The notes under the pieces: generated by a model
The model's database searches: none
What the model was told of the DNA's origin: nothing
Seen by the model: the letters and a program-made list of their open reading frames with translations, nothing else
Assembly (NCBI GenBank): GCA_965220365.1
Contig: OZ244823.1
Location: 3,038,001 to 3,102,000 of the forward strand
Length of the DNA: 64,000 nt
Direction of reading: 5' to 3'
From: Bin80 sp965220365
Lineage (GTDB): Bacteria; Bacteroidota; Rhodothermia; Rhodothermales; Bin80
Translations under genes and position numbers: made by a program
Part shown: positions 25,304 to 33,702 of the stretch, piece by piece
How the letters are laid out: each line of letters opens with the position of its first letter
How positions within the stretch are numbered: the first letter of the stretch is position 1

Positions 25304-27742
25304 TTAAAAATGAAGTGTATAGGTCAGACGGATGTCGCGACCCGGCAAGGGTATGATTTCTTTCAGGAGTGATGTATGTGATCTGGCTAATTTGTCTGTC
25401 AGATTCAGTCCCTGCAAAGAAATACTTTGAACCGTGGAACCGACCACTAAACGGTATCCCACTTTTGCATCTACCATTGTGTAGCCGTCCGTTTCATCTT
25501 CCGAAATCGCAAACACCCGGTCTTGCTTCGCAATGCGTTCGACGGATAGACTGGTAGAAAAATTATTTAAAGAGTACTGCAACGAGGCTCCCAACCGGAA
25601 CGGTGGTATGCGAGGCAGGTTACCTCCTTCAAGCGTCAGCCGACCGTTGACATAATCTCCGGTCAACCCCAAAATAAGATTAGAGCCTTCTTTGCGAAAT
25701 AAATCTACATCTGCTGCTATTTCCATTCCGGTGATTCTGGCTTCAGACTGAGAGGTCTGAAGGACGGGGAGCTCATCCTCAGTCAAACCTGTCGGCGCAA
25801 AATAAATGAAGTTGTCTGATTGATTTATATATCCAGTCAGCGTCAGATTAAACTGACCTGCATGGACATAACTGGAAACCGTGGCATTGTTTGTAATCTC
25901 AACTTCAAGATTTTCGTTACCTCTTTCGACGGAACGTATTGCCGCGTGTACCCCATCGAAATAAAGTTCAGCGGTACTAGGATTTTTAGCTGCACGTGCC
26001 AGACTGAGCGAGAGATTCCATTGTTCATTTACTTCATAATTCAATCCTGCTCCCAAGCTCAGAGATGAGAAGGTTCTATCTGTCCTATCCACAGCATCAT
26101 GAGACAGCCATTGCATACGTCCACTCATCTCGAGTCTTAGTGCCCCAAGATTGACGCGCTCCATCGCAAAAATACCTACATCAGTGGTTAACGTCGTGGG
26201 GAGGATTGAATGATCTCCTACGGCGTTCAGGGCTAGATCACGTCTTTTTACCTGTATCCCGGCTACCCCTTGCGTTTTGTGATGAAGGGAATGGTCAATC
26301 TCAAGACGTCCTTCCCATTGATTATTCTCGTAGACAATACCGACCATATCTGGGCCTGATTCAGCTTGTTCAAGTTCCGAGTGCGTGTAGTCGGTCACAC
26401 CAAATCTGAAACGAATTTCCTTGACGGCTGCATCCTCAAAGAAGTATGCGCCTTCGACATCATAAGTGACAGAATTTAGATCCAAGGCTATTGATACTTC
26501 TTCCTCGTCTCCATGACCGTGCTCGTCTTCTTCGTGCTCATCGTGCTCTTCCTCATCAAGATGGTCGTCATCATGATGTTCATCGTCCTCATGTTCTCCG
26601 TGTCCGTGCATATGACCACCAGGGACACCATAATCTGTATTATGAAAGCTGACGGCCGCCCCGATGTATCCGCGGTTACCAAGCCAGGACACTCCTAAGG
26701 AGCCCCTCGATAGAGATGTTCCCGAATTTTCAATATGGTCTACCAATTGGGGTTCACCCTCTTCGTGTTCATCGTGCCCCTCTTCGTGTTCACCATGCTC
26801 CTCCTCGTGCTCCTCTTCGTGCTCATCGTGCTCATCGTGCTCATCATGACCACTTTCTGGATTAAACAGTGGTGTAGAGACATCTCCTGTTTCGCGTAAC
26901 AAGCCACGGGCGCGCCATACGAAATTCCCTAGTGCACCTGTCAAGCTTCCACCGCCGCCCCGCTCGCTGGCCCCCAGTCCACCCCTTCCCATGACCATCC
27001 CCTCAATCCGATTCACCGGCTTTTCATTGGGAATGTGCCCATCAAGAACATTCACCACCCCGCCGGTGATATTACTTCCGTACAGGAGTGCTGCCGGACC
27101 ACGAATAATTTCAATCCGTTTGGCATCAAACGCATCAACACCCACAGCATGATCCTCGCTTTGATCACTTACATCACCGACATCTAAACCATGCCGAAGA
27201 ATTTTCACCCTGCTCGCCCCAACTCCACCAATTATAGGGCGACTGGCTCCAGGTCCGAAATACGTTGATGCCATCCCTGCCTGATTTTTCAAAGATTCTC
27301 CTAGACTGAGTCCACCTGCTTCAAGGAGATCGTCTTCTGTTAAGACGTTCACCGGATTTACCAACTGTGAACGAGGAAGAGCTGTAGGCCCTGCAGAAAC
27401 TACCATCTCTTCGAGACGCACATGCAATAGAACCTCAATGTCCACTTCGGAAGTTTCTCCAGCAACAACTGTAACGGTTGTTGAATTTCGACCCCAGACC
27501 GGGCTTTCGGCACGCAAAAGTACCGCTCCCGCTGGGACTTCTTCAAATGCGAACTGACCAGATTCATTGACTCGCTGAGAGTAATTCAATCCGACTAACG
27601 TGATTGTAGCATCGGTGACGACTGTCATACCATCGCTTACGTAAACGGTACCCTCAATGCGCCCCAAATCCTGAGCGGTTACTGACTGGAATCCCATCAT
27701 GATTGACACGACTCCGATAAAGAACAACCGTAGCGTTTTCAT
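25304..27742 (-). CDS. ZnuD-like TonB-dependent metal receptor with His/Asp/Glu-rich insert
   Basis: An 812-residue outer-membrane receptor: signal peptide, short carboxypeptidase-like domain (IEGTVYVSDGMTV), plug (about 120-250; VSDQSEDHAVGVDAFDAKRI and IIRGPAALLYGSNITGG) and barrel ending DIRLTYTLHF. The plug closely follows the pattern of zinc receptor ZnuD. Two barrel-loop stretches are almost pure His, Asp and Glu (around residues 290-335 and 380-420), a likely zinc- or nickel-capturing surface; their DNA is a GAGCAC/GATGAG microsatellite. The ATG at 27742 fits the signal peptide. The 5' leader can fold strongly and contains a tiny upstream frame. Zinc is the most likely substrate from homology; copper or nickel is not excluded. 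Confidence 0.88.
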   Translation of the reverse strand: MKTLRLFFIGVVSIMMGFQSVTAQDLGRIEGTVYVSDGMTVVTDATITLVGLNYSQRVNESGQFAFEEVPAGAVLLRAESPVWGRNSTTVTVVAGETSEVDIEVLLHVRLEEMVVSAGPTALPRSQLVNPVNVLTEDDLLEAGGLSLGESLKNQAGMASTYFGPGASRPIIGGVGASRVKILRHGLDVGDVSDQSEDHAVGVDAFDAKRIEIIRGPAALLYGSNITGGVVNVLDGHIPNEKPVNRIEGMVMGRGGLGASERGGGGSLTGALGNFVWRARGLLRETGDVSTPLFNPESGHDEHDEHDEHEEEHEEEHGEHEEGHDEHEEGEPQLVDHIENSGTSLSRGSLGVSWLGNRGYIGAAVSFHNTDYGVPGGHMHGHGEHEDDEHHDDDHLDEEEHDEHEEDEHGHGDEEEVSIALDLNSVTYDVEGAYFFEDAAVKEIRFRFGVTDYTHSELEQAESGPDMVGIVYENNQWEGRLEIDHSLHHKTQGVAGIQVKRRDLALNAVGDHSILPTTLTTDVGIFAMERVNLGALRLEMSGRMQWLSHDAVDRTDRTFSSLSLGAGLNYEVNEQWNLSLSLARAAKNPSTAELYFDGVHAAIRSVERGNENLEVEITNNATVSSYVHAGQFNLTLTGYINQSDNFIYFAPTGLTEDELPVLQTSQSEARITGMEIAADVDLFRKEGSNLILGLTGDYVNGRLTLEGGNLPRIPPFRLGASLQYSLNNFSTSLSVERIAKQDRVFAISEDETDGYTMVDAKVGYRLVVGSTVQSISLQGLNLTDKLARSHTSLLKEIIPLPGRDIRLTYTLHF
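26755..26850. repeat. low-complexity His/Glu/Asp codon microsatellite
   Basis: The plus strand is a run of imperfect TCGTGCTCA/TCTTCGTG units, giving (HDE)n and (HEE)n on the coding minus strand. A second, more degenerate stretch lies at about 26495-26615. Unit number could vary by slippage and change the metal-binding loops. Confidence 0.7.
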
Positions 27743-27762
27743 CAAATTTTGTTTTGTTATGG

Positions 27763-27880
27763 TTAAGTGTGTTGCATGTCTACTCCTCACCACTCAAAAT
27801 CTTTTGGAGTGGAGGAATGACACTGGGCTCTTGTACCGCCCCAGGTTCCCACGTCAGATCGGGCCATTCGCTATGGCCCG
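27763..27880 (-). promoter_or_regulatory. structured 5' leader of the metal receptor with a mini upstream frame
   Basis: Read on the minus strand, CGGGCCAT...ATGGCCCG (27860-27880, 8-bp arms, 5-base loop) is followed by a hairpin at 27785-27815 (CAAAA/TTTTG core, then CACT/AGTG and outer GC pairs). The right arm of the second hairpin contains GAGGAG (27783-27788), a good ribosome site five bases before an ATG that encodes only Met-Gln-His-Thr before a stop, 20 bases ahead of the receptor ATG. This looks like translational control, perhaps metal- or RNA-protein-dependent. No known riboswitch motif was recognised. Confidence 0.4.
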
Positions 27881-28072
27881 AAATTAATGTTCAACCTTGC
27901 GGTCTCGCCTTTTTCTGGTTTCCTAAACGTTTAGAATTGTTCGGGCCGTAGACGATGAGATGACTTCAATGGCCCCGCCGCGTTTCTCCGATTCCGCGAA
28001 GATACTCCCGGATATATCCAGCTGCTGTTTGTGCCGATCCTGCCAGCACGCAGGTAGACTCCGGGTAGTGGA

Positions 28073-28101
28073 GGTGGTAGGTTACGGAAATGCCTACCAC
28101 C
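28073..28101 (-). terminator. hairpin after the M20 amidohydrolase gene
   Basis: GGTGGTAGG (28073-28081) and CCTACCACC (28093-28101) form a perfect 9-bp stem with an 11-base loop, about 50 bp beyond the stop of the minus-strand M20 gene. No T-run is seen. Confidence 0.45.
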
Positions 28102-28152
28102 TAGTGCTGATGACCTATGGTGATCGTGTGGAGATCACGCCCTCGCCGAAAG

Positions 28153-29589
28153 CTATTTTCGATAATCCAAGGGTGGGGCCCTATCCCCAAGTAGAGGCCG
28201 ATATACAAAATCTGAACCTCTTCTCTGCTCAAACTCTTCCCTTGCTGCAAGTAACAATTTCTCATCCAGTACAAGGTCTATTGCGGTCATCGCTAAAACC
28301 TTTGATGCCAGTACAAGCCCTTTCTTACCAATACTCATCCCACCTGCAGCAACGGCTTGCCAGCTATGAGCGGCAGTTCCAGGGACCCAAGTGGCTGTAT
28401 TGAAGCCTGCCGTTGGTGCCATATAACTTACATCTCCAACGTCTGTAGACCCCTTGGTTGTTCTTGGTGCAAACGGTTGAATTGTAGTTTCTGAACCTAA
28501 AGGAATTGAGGTAGCATCCAGAGTTTTTCGGATTTCTTCGGCAAATTTCTGCTCCTCTGCATCATACTTCACACCTCCAACAGACTCCATATTGGCCAGA
28601 ATTGCGTGGGATAATACTTCATTGGGTAACACACTATGCAAGCCATGGATAATCTCATAATCCATGGTTGTACCTGTTCCCAGGGCCGCGCCCTCTGCTG
28701 CTTGAACCACTCGTGGAAAGATCTCTTTGAGGGTCTGAGCGAAGGGATGACGGACATAGTAATAGACCTCTGCATAGTCCGGGACAACATTCGGGGCAAG
28801 CCCACCACGGGTAATGACATAGTGGATACGTGTCTCTTGAGGTACATGTTCCCGGAGTAAGTTGGTCATCATATTCATGGCTTCCACACCATCTAGTGCA
28901 CTTCTGCCCCGCTCCGGTGCTCCCGCCGCATGCGTAGAGCGTCCATAGAATCGAAATTTTGCCGAGCGATTCGCCAATGTCGTTGCCGGACTGGCATCAT
29001 TCCGATCACTCGGATGCCAATGGAGCACTGCGTCTACATCATTAAAAAGCCCTTCTCTAACCAGATATACTTTCCCTGCTCCTCCTTCTTCGGCGGGTGT
29101 GCCATAAAGCCGAATCGTACCACTATGCCCACTGGCCGCCAACCAGTCCTTAACCGCCACCGCAGCACCGACAGATGCAGCACCGAATAGGTGATGCCCA
29201 CACGCGTGTCCAGATCCATCGTTTACTAGTGGCTCTCGAACCGGCGTTGCCTTCTGTGATAGTCCTGGTAAGGCATCAAACTCGGCCAGAATGCCGATGA
29301 CGGGAGCACCACTGCCATATTCTGCCACAAAAGCTGTAGGAATCTCTACAATGCCTGACTCAACAGAAAACCCCTCATTCGTAAGCACCTGCTGTAACAG
29401 GGCACTACTTTTTTCCTCCTGATATCCTAATTCTGCCCACCCCCATATTTGATGAGCCACATCAAAGTATTCATCGGCTCTGGCATCCAGTGTCTGAGTG
29501 ATTTCCGCTTTCTGCGCCATTAGGATGCCCGGGAAAAGCATCAAAGTGAAAGCAAACGGTAAGAATCTGAATTTCATGTGATTGCTCAT
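28153..29589 (-). CDS. secreted M20-family amidohydrolase (AbgB-like)
   Basis: A 478-residue protein with a signal peptide (FRFLPFAFTLMLFPGILMAQ) and the two-domain M20 peptidase/amidohydrolase layout. Metal-site motifs are ILAEFDALPG and NDGSGHACGHHLFGAASVGAA, with PAEEGGAGKVYL supplying the catalytic/metal glutamates and a dimerisation domain from about residue 210. The layout and GLAPNVVPDYAEVYYYVRHP resemble p-aminobenzoyl-glutamate hydrolase subunit B (AbgB) and related N-acyl-amino-acid amidohydrolases. The ATG overlaps the stop of the upstream nitrilase gene (ATGA), so they are coupled. The probable role is amide-bond hydrolysis in the periplasm; the substrate is unknown. Confidence 0.88.
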   Translation of the reverse strand: MSNHMKFRFLPFAFTLMLFPGILMAQKAEITQTLDARADEYFDVAHQIWGWAELGYQEEKSSALLQQVLTNEGFSVESGIVEIPTAFVAEYGSGAPVIGILAEFDALPGLSQKATPVREPLVNDGSGHACGHHLFGAASVGAAVAVKDWLAASGHSGTIRLYGTPAEEGGAGKVYLVREGLFNDVDAVLHWHPSDRNDASPATTLANRSAKFRFYGRSTHAAGAPERGRSALDGVEAMNMMTNLLREHVPQETRIHYVITRGGLAPNVVPDYAEVYYYVRHPFAQTLKEIFPRVVQAAEGAALGTGTTMDYEIIHGLHSVLPNEVLSHAILANMESVGGVKYDAEEQKFAEEIRKTLDATSIPLGSETTIQPFAPRTTKGSTDVGDVSYMAPTAGFNTATWVPGTAAHSWQAVAAGGMSIGKKGLVLASKVLAMTAIDLVLDEKLLLAAREEFEQRRGSDFVYRPLLGDRAPPLDYRK

Positions 29590-30416
29590 TCTTGTTGACT
29601 ACTGAGAATTTTCTTCCAGCCAGTCACATACGTTTTGGCTGGCCATGCAAGATAACCGGGATAGGATTGGCGGGCATCTTCGACCGCACGCCGATCCAAC
29701 ACCACGGTTGCAATACGCTCTGGCGTTTCTAAAACAACCTCCCCCATTGGATCAACTACCAACGAGGGACCTCCGATTTCTACGCCGAATTCCGATCGGG
29801 GGCGACCCACGGATACCACCCAGGCAGAAGCGGTGAGCGCCATAGCTCTGTAAGCAAGGCGCCATCGCTTCCACGAAGACATACTGGTTGCACGCGGAGC
29901 CAGGATCATATGTGCGCCTTGCGCGGCAAGAAGTTGGGCTGCAGTGGGTCGATTGGCATCCGAACAAACCTGGATCCCCACCTTCGCGCCCATGAACTCA
30001 ATGACCTGTGGGGGATCTTCGGTAGGTTCATAATGGTCACATTCCCAGAATCCTTCCTCATCAGGCAAAACATGTTTTGCTGATGAACCTACGATAACCC
30101 CTTGTGCGCTGATCAGCAGTGCAAGGTTAATGCGGCGACCATCACTCATAACCCGGATCACTCCTCCCAATACGGCAATTTCTGCCCTTCGGGCGGCATT
30201 GCATTGGACGGTTTCCCGCCAGCCGCCTAGACTTTCTGCATCGTCTATCCTTGCCTTTTTTGTGGCTGGAGACCATTCATTCAGGGGTAATTCGGGCAGG
30301 ATGACCAAGTCTGCCCCCCGATTACGCGCCGCTTTGAGACATGACACCAGTTTATCTTCTGTACTGAAGACCTCACTGACGAGTGCGAGTGTCAATGAAT
30401 CCGAGCCAATTTCCAT
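29586..30416 (-). CDS. carbon-nitrogen hydrolase (nitrilase superfamily)
   Basis: A 276-residue nitrilase-fold protein. The catalytic triad is visible: Glu in LVILPELPLNEW (about residue 41), Lys in SSAKHVLPDEEGFWE (about 134) and Cys in VGIQVCSDANRP (about 169). Members hydrolyse amides, nitriles or carbamoyl groups. There is no signal peptide, so it should be cytoplasmic, unlike its exported M20 partner. The two genes overlap by four bases and likely belong to one pathway that breaks down an amide-containing compound. Confidence 0.88.
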   Translation of the reverse strand: MEIGSDSLTLALVSEVFSTEDKLVSCLKAARNRGADLVILPELPLNEWSPATKKARIDDAESLGGWRETVQCNAARRAEIAVLGGVIRVMSDGRRINLALLISAQGVIVGSSAKHVLPDEEGFWECDHYEPTEDPPQVIEFMGAKVGIQVCSDANRPTAAQLLAAQGAHMILAPRATSMSSWKRWRLAYRAMALTASAWVVSVGRPRSEFGVEIGGPSLVVDPMGEVVLETPERIATVVLDRRAVEDARQSYPGYLAWPAKTYVTGWKKILSSQQE

Positions 30417-30517
30417 GCTTTATCACCAAGACCTATAATTTCTCAATCTTAAAATCCCCAGAACCCTACTCTGAAGCGAGCAAAGATCATCACGAAAGTG
30501 TGAGGGATTCAACCGTT

Positions 30518-31297
30518 TTAGGTTACCTCTTTGACCGGATATCGTCCAATGACTGGATATTGTTCCATGTCAATCACGGAGCCACTGATGGGGCGGGAAT
30601 GATCACTGAGCCAAAAAACAGCGGCTGCAGCAATCGCCTCAGGCATAACGAGCCCTCCAGATGGAGCTATATCATGTGGTAAACGACTCGGCCAATCCTC
30701 GGGCAATCCATCATCTATCTTGATCTGGTATTCGTGCTCGGTCAATACCCATCCCGGATTAATCTGGTTCACCCGAATACCATATTGCACATGGAGACTA
30801 TCTCCAAGATTGCGTGTCATCGTCATCAATGCACCCTTGGACATGCTGTAGGCGAGCAGTGGTGGCTCTCCGCAGTGTGCATTAATGGACCCGATATTTA
30901 CGACACTCCCCTTGCTTTTGGCTAAATACTCCAACCCTGCCTTGATGAGCAGGAGTGGCGCCTTTGCATTGACATCTATCACCCTGTCCAAAAGCTCAGG
31001 CGTTGTCGTTTCGATCGTTGACCTTGTCATGAGTCCGGCATTATTTACGATCCCGTGCAAGGCTCCATAATGATTGATCGCAGATTTAACAATACGTGGC
31101 GCGGATTCTGGATCCATCAAATCGTCAACATGCACCTTACTGCGCTGTCCTAACATGCTCTGAGTTTCATTTAACCCGGCTTCATTCCGATCCACCAGCA
31201 GGACCTGTGCCCCCTCTTGAATACAAGTGTGGGCAATTACTCGTCCGATACCACCCGCAGACCCTGTGATGATGAATGTCTTTCCTTGTAACTGCAT
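30518..31297 (-). CDS. short-chain dehydrogenase/reductase (SDR)
   Basis: A 259-residue classical SDR: nucleotide-binding TGSAGGIG (residues 11-18), VDRNEAG indicating NAD(H) preference (an acidic residue after beta-2), HGIVNNAGLMT with the NNAG motif, and the active-site Ser-Tyr-Lys as VNIGSINAH followed by YSMSKGALM. The end MEQYPVIGRYPV is close to the SDR pattern for quaternary contacts. The ATG at 31297 is preferred to a TTG two codons upstream. The substrate, probably a sugar or hydroxy acid, cannot be told from sequence. Confidence 0.9.
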   Translation of the reverse strand: MQLQGKTFIITGSAGGIGRVIAHTCIQEGAQVLLVDRNEAGLNETQSMLGQRSKVHVDDLMDPESAPRIVKSAINHYGALHGIVNNAGLMTRSTIETTTPELLDRVIDVNAKAPLLLIKAGLEYLAKSKGSVVNIGSINAHCGEPPLLAYSMSKGALMTMTRNLGDSLHVQYGIRVNQINPGWVLTEHEYQIKIDDGLPEDWPSRLPHDIAPSGGLVMPEAIAAAAVFWLSDHSRPISGSVIDMEQYPVIGRYPVKEVT

Positions 31298-31503
31298 GAT
31301 CAAATTAGTTTCGGCATTCTACCCTGAAATAGAACTACCATTGAGCCTATGTACAAGAGCAAATCAGCTTGCATACCAGTTTTAGGTAATCGTTACTCGT
31401 GTTTTATCAATCCTTCTGGAATCATCCGATCCTGATCACAAGCAGGTTGCTCCATTGCTTGCACTCATTATGACCATTCCTTCAATAAGCGTTGTGACTA
31501 CTG

Positions 31504-32409
31504 CTACTCATCAAAAAAGGGAAATAGTGCTCTAAGCTCCTCCGGTGTTGGCTGACTCCCGTATTCCGAGATCTCGAATGCTTCTGCAAATTCTATTGCA
31601 TTCCCGCGCTCTTCTCCATAATACTGTATAAGTAAGTCTCTGTAGGTATTCGCTACATGTGCATCTCGAGCCTGAAAGCGTTCGCGAATCCAAGCCTTAC
31701 GAGCCTCTTCCTCTTCAGGGACCTCATCATGATACCCCGCAAGCCATGCATTCCAGTCGGAAAACTGACTTCTTAGCGCAGCCATACAACCATATTTCTG
31801 ATCTCCGACCGGACCAATGTCCACTGCGATATCTGGTTCAAAAGGATAAGGCCTCTGGAAATGATCATAGTAGTACAGGAATACCGGATTTTTCTCCACG
31901 CGCGGGACCGTTGGCGTGAAAAAAGGGACGGTTACCATGAACGCGGCATCCTGTACCAGTATCGCTGTATACCGGTGATCCGGATGATAGTCGTTGGCAC
32001 GTGGCCCCAAAACGATATCTGCCTGCCAGTCCCGAATCAATCGGGCAATGGTCTTACGGTTCTCCAGCGTAGGCATGAGCTCACCGTCATGGTTGTCCAG
32101 CATAACGGTTTCTTCAATCCCCAGTATTTCCTTGCAATCTTCGATTTCGGCCTTTCTTGTGAGAGCTAGCGGGCCACCCGCCATTGCATAATGGCCGATA
32201 TCTCCATTGGTGAGGGAGACAAATTTGACCTTATGCCCCATCGCCGCCCACATAGAGGCAACCCCGGCAGCACGCACCTCACAGTCATCTGGATGCCCTC
32301 CAAAGGCAATAATCCTGAGTGGCTCTTGCGCCGCCACAGAAGTTGGAAGTGTCATTCCAATCAGACCCAGACAGATAAAAGCCCAAAGGGCCGAATTTTG
32401 AAGCTTCAT
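31504..32409 (-). CDS. secreted PIG-L/LmbE-family deacetylase
   Basis: A 301-residue protein with a signal peptide (residues 1 to about 27, ending VAAQ). The PIG-L zinc motif FGGHPDDCEVRAAG lies near residue 36 and the second zinc histidine in ANDYHPDHRYTA near 140. The family removes N-acetyl groups from amino sugars or their conjugates. ATG 32409 is chosen because it gives a clean signal peptide; a start 13 codons upstream would not. The C-terminal part is longer than in the smallest bacterial LmbE proteins, as is common for exported ones in this phylum. Confidence 0.87.
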   Translation of the reverse strand: MKLQNSALWAFICLGLIGMTLPTSVAAQEPLRIIAFGGHPDDCEVRAAGVASMWAAMGHKVKFVSLTNGDIGHYAMAGGPLALTRKAEIEDCKEILGIEETVMLDNHDGELMPTLENRKTIARLIRDWQADIVLGPRANDYHPDHRYTAILVQDAAFMVTVPFFTPTVPRVEKNPVFLYYYDHFQRPYPFEPDIAVDIGPVGDQKYGCMAALRSQFSDWNAWLAGYHDEVPEEEEARKAWIRERFQARDAHVANTYRDLLIQYYGEERGNAIEFAEAFEISEYGSQPTPEELRALFPFFDE

Positions 32410-32577
32410 GATACTCGCTAAATTGTGATGATCCCTAGATAATAACACTTACTCAGGTAACCTTAGGGATTCAGTGATTTTGATTGAAGGTCGAAAATAT
32501 TTTTCAGGTTTCCAGTCTGTCACCAACTCATCTACCAGTTGCAGATTCCACAATATAAACCCGGCACGATTAGAATT

Positions 32578-33399
32578 TCACGGTGATCCATGACGGGCTT
32601 GATACTGCTCAGCAAATTCGAATTTTGTTAGCCAGTAGACTCCACCGTTGGCACATGAATTTCCCTGCCAATCCACGCATCTGATCCGTTCCATCAATAC
32701 AGGAACGGGTATCTTTGCTTTAAGGAAGTGACCGCGATTGTTCGGCTTCGGATCAGTAGTTATCCGCTTTGGCGAGGCCCCGAATACAAACACATCAAAA
32801 TCTTTTTTAGTATCAAAATCAAAGTCTTGCGTACCGGTTAGTTTCTCCGGCAACCTTACCCTAAGATCCTCTCCCGGTGATCTATCCAATACAAAGAAGC
32901 TGGTTGGGACGTGATAGTCTTGACCCTCCAGCGTGAAGCAGTCGCGCCCGAGTTCCGTCATAGAAGCGATACGCCAGTCTCCAGGAATTATCCGCTGACG
33001 TGTGTGCTTTCGGTATACATTTGGCAGTATGAAGGCGATAGTATGGACGTTGGGGAACCGTGTGAACCGCTTTATGAAGGCGGATGACAACTTATGGTAC
33101 TGTCCGTATGGCGGATTCCCCACTACCAATACACATTTGGCTGTTTGGTCAATGCCATACTCAAACCAGTCCGCCTTCACCACATCCTTGTGTTGAGGTG
33201 CAATGTCAATCTCGATCTTGTTTGAATGCTGAAGGGTCTCCAAGAAGACGCCATTGCCGACAGAGGGCTCAATGACCAAGTCATATCTGGACAGGTCACC
33301 CAATTTGGCCAGACAACGCTGCACTACCTCAGGCTTGGTAAAGTACTGATCCAATGCCTTGCCGTCAGTGGTTGGGGGAATCCGTTTCAACTGATGCAT
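32578..33399 (-). CDS. solitary N6-adenine DNA methyltransferase-like protein
   Basis: A 273-residue SAM-dependent methylase with motif I-like EPSVGNG (residues 44-50) and the catalytic NPPYG (95-99), the signature of N6-adenine methylases. The start DGKALDQYFTKPEVVQ resembles the N-6_Mtase opening (LDQYFT). It is shorter than restriction-system methylases and lacks a clear target-recognition domain. No restriction enzyme gene adjoins. It may be a phage- or element-derived orphan methylase. A short frame overlaps its start (33387-33494). Confidence 0.83.
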   Translation of the reverse strand: MHQLKRIPPTTDGKALDQYFTKPEVVQRCLAKLGDLSRYDLVIEPSVGNGVFLETLQHSNKIEIDIAPQHKDVVKADWFEYGIDQTAKCVLVVGNPPYGQYHKLSSAFIKRFTRFPNVHTIAFILPNVYRKHTRQRIIPGDWRIASMTELGRDCFTLEGQDYHVPTSFFVLDRSPGEDLRVRLPEKLTGTQDFDFDTKKDFDVFVFGASPKRITTDPKPNNRGHFLKAKIPVPVLMERIRCVDWQGNSCANGGVYWLTKFEFAEQYQARHGSP

Positions 33400-33494
33400 T
33401 TCTGCACCATTAGTGTTCTGTCTGTGAATCGCTTATCAGCAAACTTTTGCGTGGCGTAAATCATTTGTTCTGCATATCTCCAAGTAACTCGCAC
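33387..33494 (-). CDS. possible 35-residue gene overlapping the methylase start
   Basis: A GTG-initiated frame encodes a basic peptide (starts VRVTWRYAEQ, ends TLMVQKCIS) and ends 13 bases inside the methylase gene. The frame is open for about 17 codons before the GTG, so it may be the tail of a decayed longer gene. A related WRYAKQ-encoding sequence occurs near 46748. Evidence is weak: overlap and the repeated motif only. Confidence 0.25.
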   Translation of the reverse strand: MRVTWRYAEQMIYATQKFADKRFTDRTLMVQKCIS

Positions 33495-33702
33495 GACAAT
33501 GATGCAATACTCTGCGAACAGATCATGGTGAGGAGAGTCCGGGACTGCTCAAAAGACACATTTTTTGCGCTTATGCAGAGGTAGGGAATTGAATTGGGAA
33601 GTCATTATTACGCCGCAACCGTATCCTCACCGGGTGATTGACTTCGAGCATCGGATTTTGAAGCTTCCCCAGTACTGATTAAATTGTATTTTTGCATACT
33701 CC
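33400..33702. other. 303-bp stretch between divergent genes
   Basis: It holds the small minus-strand frame overlapping the methylase start and a candidate plus-strand promoter (33657-33687). Nothing else was recognised. Confidence 0.5.
33657..33687 (+). promoter_or_regulatory. candidate Bacteroidota-type promoter of the serine hydrolase pair
   Basis: TTTG (33657-33660) and TAAATTGT (33680-33687) are separated by 19 bases, close to the TTTG-N19-21-TAnnTTTG pattern of Bacteroidota housekeeping promoters. TATTTTTG at 33687-33694 fits the second box perfectly but at a poor spacing. Transcription would start a few bases before the ATG at 33703. Confidence 0.35.

Larger units (their letters stand above)
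27743..28152. other. 410-bp intergenic region holding the receptor leader and a candidate terminator
   Basis: The part next to the receptor gene holds hairpins at 27785-27815 and 27860-27880 and a five-codon upstream frame (ATG at 27777, stop at 27763-27765, minus strand). A third hairpin (28073-28101) lies just past the end of the M20 gene. A 147-codon plus-strand frame from 27960 runs antisense into the M20 gene and is judged a shadow. Confidence 0.5.

Noticed and set aside
27960..28403. 147-codon plus-strand frame
   Set aside because: It runs antisense through the conserved end of the M20 gene and shows no protein motif; codon pattern follows the opposite strand.
32395..33687. Direct repeat ATTTTGAAGCTTC...TAAATTGT at both sides of the solitary methylase as attachment sites
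   Set aside because: The first copy lies within the start of the LmbE gene and the second in a likely promoter; the 13+8 base match with unequal spacing is most simply chance.
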